A stretch of 64,000 bases of DNA from an uncultured Paracoccaceae bacterium (GCA_937872465.1 CALMSR010000072.1:1-64000), one strand, 5' to 3'. Shown: positions 11,399 to 19,441, counted from the stretch's first letter. Program-made: numbers and translations. The notes: a model not told the origin generated them from the letters alone.

Positions 11399-12508
11399 AT
11401 GACAAAGCTGATCCAATCCAGGCGCCGCTTTCTGGGCACCGCGGCGGGGGCCTCCGCACTCCTGGCCTCGCCGGCCTATCTGCGCTCCTCGGCCGCGCAA
11501 TCGGGCGGAGTGGTGAACGTCTGGACCTACGACGAATTCGTGCCGGAAGACCTCAAGCAGGCTTTCGAGAAGGAAACCGGCATCGAGGTGCGGATCCGTC
11601 TGGTGGACGACCAGGGCAAGCAGTTCAACCTTCTGGCCGCCGAACAGCCCAACCCGTCGGTCGACATTCTGACCGTCGCCGGCCACCGCTTCCTGCAGTT
11701 CATCGACTCGGAACTGATCGCGCCGCTCGATACCGGCCGGCTGGCCAACTGGGGCAACATCAATCCGGTCTATTCCGACGGCGACTGGGCCACGATCAAC
11801 GGCAACAAATGGGGCGCACCGATCCTGTCGGGGGCCGAGATCATGGCCTACAACACGGATTTCGTGCCGGAGGACCGCCGCAACACCTGGGACACGCTGT
11901 TCTCCGAAGACTACAAGCAGCAGACCGCCTACATCCCGTCGGACCTGATGTCGATCGTCATTCTCTACCTGGGCTATGACGGCAACATGATCGCCTATTT
12001 GGACGATCCCGACGAGGCGGCCCGCATCGTCTCCGAGGCGCGCGACTTCCTGATCGAGCACAAGCCGCTGGTGCGGAAATACTACGATTCCGGCGCCGAG
12101 ATTCAGCAGATGCTTGTCAATCAGGACGTGGTGCTGTGCCACGCCTGGAACGGGCCGATCTCGCAGCTGATCATGGACGGGATGCCCCTGGGGATGAGCG
12201 TTCCCGACGAGGGTTCCTACGGTTTCGTCTACACGCTGAACATCGCCAACAACGCGCCGAATGCGGACAATGCCTACAAGTTCCTCGACGCCATGCTGGC
12301 GAGTTCCGAGATCGGCGCGGAGCTGACCAGATCGACAGGCTTCATCTCGACCTACAAGGGAGCGTCGGAGCACCTGTCCGATCTCGAAAAGGCCGCCTCC
12401 TCGCTTCCCGACGAGCAACTGGAGAACCTCCAGTTCTTCCGGGCCGAGGCCAACGACATGAAATACAGCCTGATCGATCCGGCGGTCGAGGAGATCAAGG
12501 CCGCCTGA
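11399..12508 (+). CDS. Polyamine-type ABC transporter, periplasmic substrate-binding protein
   Basis: This 369-aa protein has a twin-arginine-type leader (SRRRFLGTAAGASALL) and then a PotD/PotF-like body beginning VVNVWTYDEFVPEDL. The usual motifs of the spermidine/putrescine-binding family are visible, including the WGAPILSGAEIMAYNTD region in the hinge. Two permeases and an ATPase follow in the same direction, giving a complete importer. PotD-like proteins also take opines, betaine-like and aminophosphonate ligands, so polyamine specificity should not be assumed. The neighbouring opine-dehydrogenase-family gene makes an N-alkylated amino acid ligand plausible. Confidence 0.9.
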   Translation: MTKLIQSRRRFLGTAAGASALLASPAYLRSSAAQSGGVVNVWTYDEFVPEDLKQAFEKETGIEVRIRLVDDQGKQFNLLAAEQPNPSVDILTVAGHRFLQFIDSELIAPLDTGRLANWGNINPVYSDGDWATINGNKWGAPILSGAEIMAYNTDFVPEDRRNTWDTLFSEDYKQQTAYIPSDLMSIVILYLGYDGNMIAYLDDPDEAARIVSEARDFLIEHKPLVRKYYDSGAEIQQMLVNQDVVLCHAWNGPISQLIMDGMPLGMSVPDEGSYGFVYTLNIANNAPNADNAYKFLDAMLASSEIGAELTRSTGFISTYKGASEHLSDLEKAASSLPDEQLENLQFFRAEANDMKYSLIDPAVEEIKAA

Positions 12509-12608
12509 CCCGATTGCGGCCCCGGCCCGCGTTGCCGGGGCTGCCCCCTGTCACCACGCTGCACCTGGGGTTGCTGCGCAAGCCGCGTGCGACCGACGAG
12601 GAGATCAG

Positions 12609-13607
12609 ATGTCAACAACGTCCCGCTCGGAAACCGCTGCGGACACCTCCCGAAGGCCCGCGTCCGGCAAGGGTGACGCCCCGACCTTCTGGGGGCGGCT
12701 CTCCCATTCCGGCCCCTATCGTGCAGTCACCGACTACGTGTTCGGCTCGACCCGCCGGCAATTCGTCCTGCTGGCGGCCTTTCCGATCTTCTGGGTCCTG
12801 TTCGCCCATCTCGGGCCGATCCTGCAGATGATCCGCGTGAGCTTTCTCGATTCCTATCCGCCATCGGTCGGGCACACGCCGCAATTCACCCTGGACAACT
12901 GGCGGACCTTCTTCACCGAGGTGATCTTCCTCAGGCCGTTCTTCCGCACCCTGGTGTTCTCGGTGGTGCTGACCTTCGCCACCCTCGTGCTGGTCTATCC
13001 GGTGGCCTATTTCCTGTCGCGCCACGTCAAGCGCGACAACCAGATGCTGCTTCTTCTGCTGCTGCTGATCCCGTTCTGGGTCGGGGAGATCGTGCGCACC
13101 TATGCGATCATGATCCTTCTGGGCAATACCGGCGCCGTGAACCTGATCCTGAAGGCGCTGGGCCTGATCGATCAGCCGGTCGCCTTCATGTACACCAACT
13201 TCTCGCTCGGCTTCGGCATCGTCTATCTGACGTCGCTCTACATGCTGATGCCGCTCTATTCGGCCCTCGAAAAGATCCCGCAGACCTTCTCCGAGGCGGC
13301 GGCCGATCTGGGCGCGGGGCCCTGGACGCGGTTCCGGCGCGTCATCCTGCCCCTGTCGCTCGAGGGGATCTCCTCGGGCTGCACGCTGGTCTTCCTGATC
13401 TCGACCGGCCTCTATGCCACGCCGATCCTGCTCGGCGGTCCCAGCACCACGCTGTTCTCCGAGACCATAGCCGGGTTCTTCCATGTGGCGGGCGACGAAT
13501 GGCCGACCGGGGCCGCGTTCTCGACCATCATGCTGCTGACGGCGCTCGTCCTCTCCGGAACCTTCATGAAGCTGATGGGCGCCTTGCAGAAGGGGGGCCG
13601 GAAATGA
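12609..13607 (+). CDS. Polyamine-type ABC transporter, permease subunit 1 (PotB-like)
   Basis: The 332-aa protein has a hydrophilic N-terminal extension of about 50 residues, then six predicted membrane helices. The ABC permease EAA loop is EAAADLGAGPWTRFRRVILP. This pairs with the ATPase encoded two genes downstream. The gene lies 100 bp after the binding-protein gene, and its stop overlaps the next permease start (ATGA at 13604-13607), showing tight coupling of the two membrane subunits. Confidence 0.92.
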   Translation: MSTTSRSETAADTSRRPASGKGDAPTFWGRLSHSGPYRAVTDYVFGSTRRQFVLLAAFPIFWVLFAHLGPILQMIRVSFLDSYPPSVGHTPQFTLDNWRTFFTEVIFLRPFFRTLVFSVVLTFATLVLVYPVAYFLSRHVKRDNQMLLLLLLLIPFWVGEIVRTYAIMILLGNTGAVNLILKALGLIDQPVAFMYTNFSLGFGIVYLTSLYMLMPLYSALEKIPQTFSEAAADLGAGPWTRFRRVILPLSLEGISSGCTLVFLISTGLYATPILLGGPSTTLFSETIAGFFHVAGDEWPTGAAFSTIMLLTALVLSGTFMKLMGALQKGGRK

Positions 13608-14389
13608 CCCGCAACACGCGCATCCTGATGTCGATCATCTACTGGGCCTTCGTGGTCTATCTGTTCGTGCCTCTGGTGCTGATGATCCTGATGGGGTTCA
13701 AGGACTCGAAGTTCATCGGCTTCCCGATCAAGTCCTGGACGCTTGACTGGTATGTCGGCGTCTTCAGGGATACAGAGGTGATCAGCGTCTTCATCTATTC
13801 GACGACGATCGCCATTGCGAGCACGGCCATTTCGCTGACCGTCGGCACCTGGATCTCGGTGCTGCTCGCCGGCCGGTCGTTCTTCGGCCGCACGGTGATC
13901 CTCGGGCTGACCATCCTGCCGGCGGTCATTCCCGGGATCATCTCGGCGATCTCGTTCCGCATCTTCGCCCGGCTCCTGGGCGTCGAGACGGGCATGTTCG
14001 CGATCATCTGGGCGCATGCGGTGCACAACGTGCCCTTCGTCGCGCTGGTGGTCATGGCGCGGCTGGCGACGCTGCCCGCGAGCCATACCGAGGCGGCGAT
14101 GGATCTCGGCGCGGACAGGTTCGTCAGCTTCTTCCGCATCACGCTGCCCTATCTCAAACCGGCGCTGATCGGGGCCGGCGTGTTCTGCATGCTCCTGAGT
14201 TTCGACGACTTCGTGCGCTCGTTCTTCCTGGGGGGCTACGAGCCGACGCTGCCGGTGCTGATCTTCTCGAAACTGCGCTCGGGGATGTCGCCGGAAATCA
14301 ACGCCATCGCCACGGTCGTACTGATCATGACCGCGGTGCTGGGCATCTGGGCCGAACGCTCGATGCGCCGCATGGGTAAGGGAACCTGA
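13604..14389 (+). CDS. Polyamine-type ABC transporter, permease subunit 2 (PotC-like)
   Basis: The 261-aa inner-membrane protein has six predicted helices and the EAA loop EAAMDLGADRFVSFFRITLP. I take the start at ATG 13604, which overlaps the preceding stop. An earlier in-frame start would place extra coding sequence inside the previous gene with no family support. It should form the heterodimeric channel with the preceding permease. The ATPase gene begins three bases after the stop. Confidence 0.92.
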   Translation: MTRNTRILMSIIYWAFVVYLFVPLVLMILMGFKDSKFIGFPIKSWTLDWYVGVFRDTEVISVFIYSTTIAIASTAISLTVGTWISVLLAGRSFFGRTVILGLTILPAVIPGIISAISFRIFARLLGVETGMFAIIWAHAVHNVPFVALVVMARLATLPASHTEAAMDLGADRFVSFFRITLPYLKPALIGAGVFCMLLSFDDFVRSFFLGGYEPTLPVLIFSKLRSGMSPEINAIATVVLIMTAVLGIWAERSMRRMGKGT

Positions 14390-14392
14390 ACA

Positions 14393-15466
14393 ATGCCGAC
14401 CATCGAAGATCCAATCGTCCACATCGACGGCATCTCCAAGTCCTTCGGCAGGACCGTCGCCCTGCAGAAGCTCGACATGAAGATCGATCCGGGCGAATTC
14501 GTCACGTTTCTCGGACCCTCGGGCTGCGGGAAGTCGACGACGCTGCGCATCCTGGGCGGCTTCGCCCAGCCCGACAGCGGCCGCATCGTGCTGGGCGGAG
14601 AGGACGTGACCCGGCTGCCGCCGAACAAGCGCAAGGTCAACATGGTGTTTCAGGACTATGCGCTCTTTCCCCACATGACAGTGACACGCAACGTCACCTT
14701 CGGGCTCGAACTCAAGCGCATGACCAGGGACAGGATCGCCGCGCGGGTGGACGAGCTTCTGTCGTTCCTCGAACTCGATGCCTTCCGGGACCGCTTTCCC
14801 GACCAGCTGTCCGGCGGTCAGCGGCAGCGTGTGGCGCTGGCGCGGGCGCTGGCGCCGGATCCGGATCTGCTCTTGCTCGACGAGCCTCTGGGTGCGCTGG
14901 ATGCGCGGCTGCGCGCGCAGGTGCAGCTCGAGCTCAAGGACATCCAGCGCCGGACCGGCAAGACCTTCTTCTTCGTCACGCATGACCAGGACGAGGCGCT
15001 GACCATGTCCGACCGGATCGTGGTCATGAACCAGGGCCGGGTGGAGCAGGACGGCACGCCCGAGGATCTGTATCTGCGTCCGAAGAGCCGCTTCGTCGCC
15101 GAATTCATCGGCGAGACGAACCTGCTGAGCGGCCCGGTCAGACATGCCGAAGACGACAGGGTCGCGATCGACTGGTTCGGGATGCAGATCGAGGGCCGGG
15201 CCTTCGACCGTACCCCGCGCCCCGGCGATGTGGTGACGGCGGCGTTGCGCCTCGAGAAGGTCGGCTTCTACGACGCCAGGCCCGAGACCGGGAATGCGGT
15301 GCCGGGCAGGGTGGTCAACCGCGTCTTCAAGGGCAGCCGCACGGCGGTGGATGTGCGCGTCGGCGATGCCGGCGCGGCGATCCTCAAGGCCTATGTGGAC
15401 CGGGACGTGCCCGACGATGTCTGGCTCGGCTGGGAATCGGCCAATCTGGCGGTGCTCCAGGATTGA
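14393..15466 (+). CDS. Polyamine-type ABC transporter, ATP-binding protein (PotA-like)
   Basis: The 357-aa ATPase has Walker A GPSGCGKST, the Q-loop in VNMVFQDYALFPHM, signature LSGGQRQRV, Walker B LLLLDEPLGALD and the switch histidine in FFVTHDQDEA. A C-terminal TOBE-like regulatory domain of about 120 residues follows, as in PotA and MalK types. It energises the importer encoded by the three preceding genes. The downstream UroD-fold gene starts 34 bp later with its own GGAGAAG ribosome-binding site, so transcription probably continues into it. Confidence 0.95.
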   Translation: MPTIEDPIVHIDGISKSFGRTVALQKLDMKIDPGEFVTFLGPSGCGKSTTLRILGGFAQPDSGRIVLGGEDVTRLPPNKRKVNMVFQDYALFPHMTVTRNVTFGLELKRMTRDRIAARVDELLSFLELDAFRDRFPDQLSGGQRQRVALARALAPDPDLLLLDEPLGALDARLRAQVQLELKDIQRRTGKTFFFVTHDQDEALTMSDRIVVMNQGRVEQDGTPEDLYLRPKSRFVAEFIGETNLLSGPVRHAEDDRVAIDWFGMQIEGRAFDRTPRPGDVVTAALRLEKVGFYDARPETGNAVPGRVVNRVFKGSRTAVDVRVGDAGAAILKAYVDRDVPDDVWLGWESANLAVLQD

Positions 15467-15500
15467 GCCGTCCGTCCCAGGAACCTATCGGAGAAGCAGC

Positions 15501-16454
15501 ATGAACAAGCGCGAACGATTCTACGCCGCCGTCGCGGGGGCGCCGGTCGACCGGCCCCCTCTGTCGGTCTGGATGCATTTCGTCACTCCCTATGCCACTG
15601 GCCAGCAGGGAGCGGACCGGCATTGCGAGTTCTTTCGCCAATACGATTGGGATCTGGCCAAGGCGGTCAGCGACTATCGCCATCCCCTGCCCGATGGCAT
15701 GGAGACGATCGCCACTCCCGCCGACATGGCCCGCATCACCGTGCAGTCGATGGACCATCCGACCTATGCCAACCAGATCGCGCTTCTGAACGGCATCCGG
15801 GCGGAACTCGGCGAGGATTGGCCGGTGATCGACACCACCTTCGACCCCATCCAGCAGGTCCTGCGCCATGCCGGTTTCTCGGCGCTGCGCGTGATCCTCG
15901 ACAATCCGCGCGAGGCCAGGCCGATGCTCGAGGCCGCGACCGAAACCGTCATCCGCTACATGCGCGAACTGGCGGCGAACGGTGTGGACGGCGTCTTCTA
16001 TTCGACCCGCGGGGCAGCGACCGAAGCCTGCGTGCAGGGCTATTCCCAAGACGCCTATGAAGACCTCGTAAGGCCCTATGACCTCGCCATCCTCGAGGAA
16101 ACCACGGGCCTGGTGCGCATGCTCCACGCCTGCAAGAGCCACCTCGATCTCGACCGGGTCGCCGACTACCCGCACGAGGTTCTGAGCTGGGCCGCGCATG
16201 ACCCGACCTGTCCTACCATCGCAGAGATGCGCGAGCGCACCGGGAAATGCATCATGGGCGGGATCGACCAGGCCAAGGTGGTCGAACAGTCGCGCCCCGA
16301 GATCCGCCGCGACATCGGCGAGGCGCTTGCGATCACCGGGGGTCGGAACTTCATCCTCGCGCCGGGCTGCACCTTCGGCTCGAACGCGCCGGCCCATGTC
16401 TTCGACACGATCGCGGAATACGGCCGCGACAGGGACGCGGCGGTGGCCGCCTAG
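15501..16454 (+). CDS. UroD-fold methyltransferase-like protein with zinc triad
   Basis: The 317-aa protein has the uroporphyrinogen decarboxylase fold (N-terminus MNKRERFYAAVAGAPVDRPP). It also has His209-x-Cys211 in LHACKS and Cys290 in APGCTFGSN. That His-x-Cys...Cys arrangement is the zinc site of MtaA/MtbA/CmuA-type corrinoid-dependent methyltransferases and is not needed by true HemE. I therefore read it as a methyltransferase or demethylase component rather than a haem-pathway enzyme. No corrinoid carrier protein is encoded beside it. The only B12-binding domain in the window is in MetH, 13 kb away on the other strand. Its place behind an ABC importer suggests it acts on the imported compound. 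Confidence 0.8.
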   Translation: MNKRERFYAAVAGAPVDRPPLSVWMHFVTPYATGQQGADRHCEFFRQYDWDLAKAVSDYRHPLPDGMETIATPADMARITVQSMDHPTYANQIALLNGIRAELGEDWPVIDTTFDPIQQVLRHAGFSALRVILDNPREARPMLEAATETVIRYMRELAANGVDGVFYSTRGAATEACVQGYSQDAYEDLVRPYDLAILEETTGLVRMLHACKSHLDLDRVADYPHEVLSWAAHDPTCPTIAEMRERTGKCIMGGIDQAKVVEQSRPEIRRDIGEALAITGGRNFILAPGCTFGSNAPAHVFDTIAEYGRDRDAAVAA

Positions 16455-16466
16455 ACCGGCCGGGCG

Positions 16467-17354
16467 ATGGCGCGGGAGACCTCGGTCGGGTTCATCGGGC
16501 TGGGCATCATGGGCGGCGCGATGGCGCGCCGTGTGATGGCGGCGGGCCATGCGGTGCATGTCCATGCCCGAAACCGCGACCGCGCCGCGCCGTTCCTGCT
16601 CGACGGGGCCGTCTGGGCCGACGATGCTGGGGCGCTCGCCCGAAGCTGCGCCACGGTCTTCACCATCGTCGGCGGGCCGGAAGACGTGGCGGAGATCTAT
16701 CTCGGCGAGGATGGCCTGATCGCGAACGCCGCGCCGGGGGATTGCCTGGTCGACATGACCACCTCCTCGCCGGACCTGGCCCGCCGGATCGCCGCCGAGG
16801 CGGCCGGCCGGGGCGTCATGGCGCTGGATGCCCCCGTCACCGGCGGCGCGCCGGGGGCCGAGGCGGGGACGCTCACCTTCATGGTCGGCGGCGCGCCGGC
16901 TGCGCTCGCGGCGGTGCGACCGCTGCTCGAGGTGATGGGCAGCCGGATCTTCGCGATGGGCGCCGCCGGCGCCGGCCAGATCGCCAAGGCCGGCAACCAG
17001 ATCGCGGTGGCGGGCATCCTGCTCGGTCTCGCCGAGGCGCTTGCCTTCGCCGAAGCCTCCGGCCTGGCGCCCGCCAAGCTACAGGAAGTGCTCGCGACAG
17101 GCACCGCCAGCGGCCCGCTGATGCAGCGCCTCGGCCCGAGGATGGTGGGCGGAAATGCCGAGGTGAGCTTCACCATCGACCATTTCATCAAGGATCTGGA
17201 AATCGCCATCGCCGCCATGCCGGAGGATGCGGCAAGACTTGCCGCCGCCGAACTCTGCCGGGACCTCTATGCCGGCCTCGCCGGTGCCGGCGCCGGCCGG
17301 AAGGGACTCCAGGCGCTCATCGAGCACTACCGGCCTGCGCCGCCCAAGGCGTGA
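16467..17354 (+). CDS. Beta-hydroxyacid dehydrogenase (3-hydroxyisobutyrate dehydrogenase-like)
   Basis: The 295-aa enzyme opens with VGFIGLGIMGGAMARRV, a Rossmann site. It has the substrate motif DAPVTGGAPGAEAGTL and the catalytic lysine in AKAGNQIAVAG, all hallmarks of the beta-HAD family. Members oxidise 3-hydroxyisobutyrate, tartronate semialdehyde, 6-phosphogluconate and similar acids. The exact substrate cannot be assigned. It starts 12 bp after the UroD-fold gene and is the last plus-strand gene of the 7-17 kb block, so it probably handles a short hydroxy-acid fragment released from the imported compound. Confidence 0.88.
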   Translation: MARETSVGFIGLGIMGGAMARRVMAAGHAVHVHARNRDRAAPFLLDGAVWADDAGALARSCATVFTIVGGPEDVAEIYLGEDGLIANAAPGDCLVDMTTSSPDLARRIAAEAAGRGVMALDAPVTGGAPGAEAGTLTFMVGGAPAALAAVRPLLEVMGSRIFAMGAAGAGQIAKAGNQIAVAGILLGLAEALAFAEASGLAPAKLQEVLATGTASGPLMQRLGPRMVGGNAEVSFTIDHFIKDLEIAIAAMPEDAARLAAAELCRDLYAGLAGAGAGRKGLQALIEHYRPAPPKA

Positions 17355-17488
17355 CCGCTCGCGGGGACGGCACCGTCGTCACCGCGCGGGCGTGCAAGGA
17401 AGCAGATCGGGGAATGCGGAGGGGATCCCAACGAATCCTCGCGCACTGACGGCCTTCCCCTTGCGACCTGTGCGGCCGGTTCGGCAGC

Positions 17489-17956
17489 CTATTTGCGGAC
17501 CCTGCGACGGTCGTCGGCGAAGGAAGTCGGAAGGGGGGTGGCGGCGATGCGGCTCTCGAACGTGCGAAGCTTCGGCGCTGCCGCCGTCTCCGCCACCGAG
17601 CGGACAAGGGCGAGCAGCGAGTCGCGCGTCTCGGGATCGGCGATGGAGCGATAGGCGCTCTCGAGGGCGATGATCTCGTCCGGCTCCGTGCCGGGATCCT
17701 CGGGGGAGGGCTCGGCCCCTGGAAGCGAGGCGAGGCCGTCGTAGAAGAACTGCACCGGCACACCGAGAAATCCCGCGAGAAGATAGAGCCTGCCGGCGCC
17801 GATACGGTTGGTTCCCTTCTCGTATTTCTGCACCTGGCTGAAGGTCAGACCGAGATGCCGGGCGAGCCGGGCCTGGCTGATGCCGAGCGCCTCCCGTCGC
17901 TGACGCATTCGCCGGCCAACCCAAGCATCGATTTCACCGGCCGACTTCGCCATCAT
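17489..17956 (-). CDS. XRE-family transcriptional regulator
   Basis: A 155-aa protein with an N-terminal lambda-repressor-like helix-turn-helix (VGRRMRQRREALGISQARLA, then GLTFSQVQKYEKG). An acidic C-terminal half of about 80 residues follows. Two adjacent ATG codons (17956 and 17953) are both possible starts. It lies directly downstream of luxI on the same strand, separated by 161 bp. That space holds a TACAATTGTA palindrome and a 15-bp site also found upstream of luxI. XRE proteins of this type often repress themselves and neighbouring genes, so a role in tuning luxI expression is a fair inference. Confidence 0.85.
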   Translation of the reverse strand: MMAKSAGEIDAWVGRRMRQRREALGISQARLARHLGLTFSQVQKYEKGTNRIGAGRLYLLAGFLGVPVQFFYDGLASLPGAEPSPEDPGTEPDEIIALESAYRSIADPETRDSLLALVRSVAETAAAPKLRTFESRIAATPLPTSFADDRRRVRK

Positions 17957-18032
17957 GGACCAACTCGCTTCCAGAACTCGCCAAAGGCTCCGGTTTTCAT
18001 CTAGAGCGGGAAGCGGGCCCATAAGAAAGCTG

Positions 18033-18042
18033 TACAATTGTA
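18033..18042. promoter_or_regulatory. TACAATTGTA palindrome, probable operator of the XRE gene
   Basis: A perfect 10-bp palindrome sits inside a 16-bp near-palindrome (CTGTACAATTGTATAG, one mismatched pair). On the minus strand it overlaps TATACA, a reasonable -10 element about 80 bp before the XRE start. Binding here would block that promoter, consistent with autoregulation by the XRE protein. Confidence 0.5.
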
Positions 18043-18107
18043 TAGGACTTCGCGTCCGAGACCGCGCGACGCGGCTGACGGGTCCGTTCTGCCCCGTAAT
18101 CATGGTC

Positions 18108-18122
18108 CGCATAACGACTATT
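18108..18122 (+). repeat. 15-bp site, copy 1 (luxI stop / upstream of XRE gene)
   Basis: CGCATAACGACTATT here is an exact inverted copy of bases 18780-18794. TGGT lies just outside both copies, with a one-base offset here. This copy covers the luxI stop codon and lies about 150 bp upstream of the XRE start. A 15-bp exact match within 700 bp is unlikely by chance and suggests a shared protein-binding site. Confidence 0.55.
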
Positions 18123-18726
18123 CGGCGGCGATGAGATGCGAGGTTCGCATCGCGGGCATGCGCAGGACGGCATATCGGCGGCCGTCGGCCTCGCTGAAGT
18201 AGGACCCGCCGTCCTGGCTGACGGCGAAGCCCAGTTGTCGCAATGCGCGCATCAGCGAAGGGCGCGTCAGGGTCACCATCTCGATCCCGCCAAAGCGATT
18301 CGCGATCTCGATCAGGCCCTCGACGATCAGGGCGAGACAATCGGCGCGTTCGGATTGCGTCCGCACCCGGTCCGAGGTGACCAGTCGGGTGCATTCCCAG
18401 ACCTCGTCCGAAGCGATGTCGCCTTGCAGCACTTCGGCCGGGATCTGGTCGATCCGTCCCTGCTGGGCGTCTCGCAGCATGTATGTGTGTCGGCCCCAGA
18501 CGGCGCTGGTCGGCATTATCCGCGCCCCGCCGATCACCTCGCCGCGCCGGAGCACCAGCGAATAATACGCGCAGGGGTTGTCGTACTGGTCCATTTCGAC
18601 GTCGTCGTTATGCGGGATGTCCCACCGAAGCGCGTCGACGAAGAACGCCTTGCGCAAGCGCAGATATTCGTGAAAAGCCGAACCGTGCCGGTGCTGGCCG
18701 AGAAAATCGAAGGTAATGTTGTGCAT
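18118..18726 (-). CDS. luxI: Acyl-homoserine-lactone synthase (LuxI family)
   Basis: The 202-aa protein shows the conserved LuxI order: Arg and Trp in the N-terminal RLRKAFFVDALRWDI, acidic residues in MDQYDNP, the Arg of GGARIMPT and the Glu-x-x-Arg of WECTRLV. It should couple an acyl chain from acyl-ACP to S-adenosylmethionine to make an N-acyl-homoserine lactone. A luxR gene lies upstream on the same strand (118 bp between them), and an XRE regulator lies downstream. The Shine-Dalgarno GGAGAG is locked in a perfect hairpin immediately before the start (18731-18751), so translation may be controlled. Confidence 0.93.
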   Translation of the reverse strand: MHNITFDFLGQHRHGSAFHEYLRLRKAFFVDALRWDIPHNDDVEMDQYDNPCAYYSLVLRRGEVIGGARIMPTSAVWGRHTYMLRDAQQGRIDQIPAEVLQGDIASDEVWECTRLVTSDRVRTQSERADCLALIVEGLIEIANRFGGIEMVTLTRPSLMRALRQLGFAVSQDGGSYFSEADGRRYAVLRMPAMRTSHLIAAE

Positions 18727-18730
18727 GATT

Positions 18731-18751
18731 CACTCTCCAAGGTGGAGAGTG
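18731..18751 (-). promoter_or_regulatory. Perfect 9-bp hairpin covering the luxI ribosome-binding site
   Basis: On the minus strand the luxI leader reads CACTCTCCA, CCT, TGGAGAGTG, then six bases to the ATG-proximal end. The 3' arm contains GGAGAG, the luxI Shine-Dalgarno six bases from the ATG. As RNA this is a stem of nine pairs with a three-base loop that would hide the site. As DNA it is a 21-bp dyad that a LuxR-type protein could bind, though its position at the start codon would imply repression. Confidence 0.6.
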
Positions 18752-18779
18752 GATTTAAGCCCCTATGCAACCTCTTGTT

Positions 18780-18794
18780 AATAGTCGTTATGCG
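18780..18794 (-). repeat. 15-bp site, copy 2 (upstream of luxI)
   Basis: This is the inverted copy of 18108-18122, placed 54 bp upstream of the luxI start. That is a normal operator distance. Both luxI and the XRE gene thus carry the same sequence upstream, in opposite orientation relative to the genes. Confidence 0.55.
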
Positions 18795-18844
18795 ACCAGA
18801 TACAAAGCTGCATCGTGTTTCTTAAGTGGGGTGTCGGAATCTGG

Positions 18845-19441
18845 CTAGATCATTCCGAGCATAGTTGCTCGAGCAGCAGCCTGGGATCCAGTTTTTGCAT
18901 TCAACTTGACTCGGGCGCTCTTGAGCCTTTGCTTAATAGCGCTCTCGGAGATACCGAGAAGGCACGCTATTTCTTTCATGAGCAGCCCGTTTTTCACGAG
19001 GCTCAATGTCTCCAACTCGGCAGCAGTCAAATTCCTCGGCCGCGCATGCGCCAAATGGGACTGAATAAGCATTTCGTTCAGAAGTTGCATTTCGTCGTTC
19101 TTGTACTCGCGGTCCGACCTGAAGAAGAAGCCGAAGGACCGCTGGCCGGCATCTCCGGCGTCGAGGAAGCTCGCCACCGCGCCGAAGTTCAGCCCATGGG
19201 TCCTGGCGAGTTCGAGGACGCCCTGGCTGTCGTTCGCGCCGAGCGTGCCCCACCGCGTGATGCCGCAGTTCCGATAGGCCCAGACCATCGCCGGATCGTG
19301 CACGATCAGGCCGCTGACGGTGTATTCGCGGACCCAGGCCGCGGGCAGGTAATTGTGCTCGACCATCGGGAAGGCGTAGCCGACACGAATTGCGACGTAG
19401 AAGCCTGCGGGAGCGAGCGGAGCGATCTCGTTCGGATTCAT
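18845..19441 (-). CDS. luxR: LuxR-family autoinducer-responsive regulator
   Basis: A 198-aa regulator with an N-terminal autoinducer-binding domain, holding the usual Trp/Tyr/Asp/Trp pocket residues in WVREYTVSGLIVHDPAMVW. A C-terminal LuxR helix-turn-helix follows (LTAAELETLSLVKNG, KEIACLLGISESAIKQRL). The start at ATG 19441 follows GAGGAG. It is upstream of luxI on the same strand and very likely senses the LuxI product. The helix-turn-helix half is visibly less GC-rich than surrounding genes, which hints at separate acquisition. It is divergent from a homologue that lacks a DNA-binding domain. Confidence 0.92.
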   Translation of the reverse strand: MNPNEIAPLAPAGFYVAIRVGYAFPMVEHNYLPAAWVREYTVSGLIVHDPAMVWAYRNCGITRWGTLGANDSQGVLELARTHGLNFGAVASFLDAGDAGQRSFGFFFRSDREYKNDEMQLLNEMLIQSHLAHARPRNLTAAELETLSLVKNGLLMKEIACLLGISESAIKQRLKSARVKLNAKTGSQAAARATMLGMI

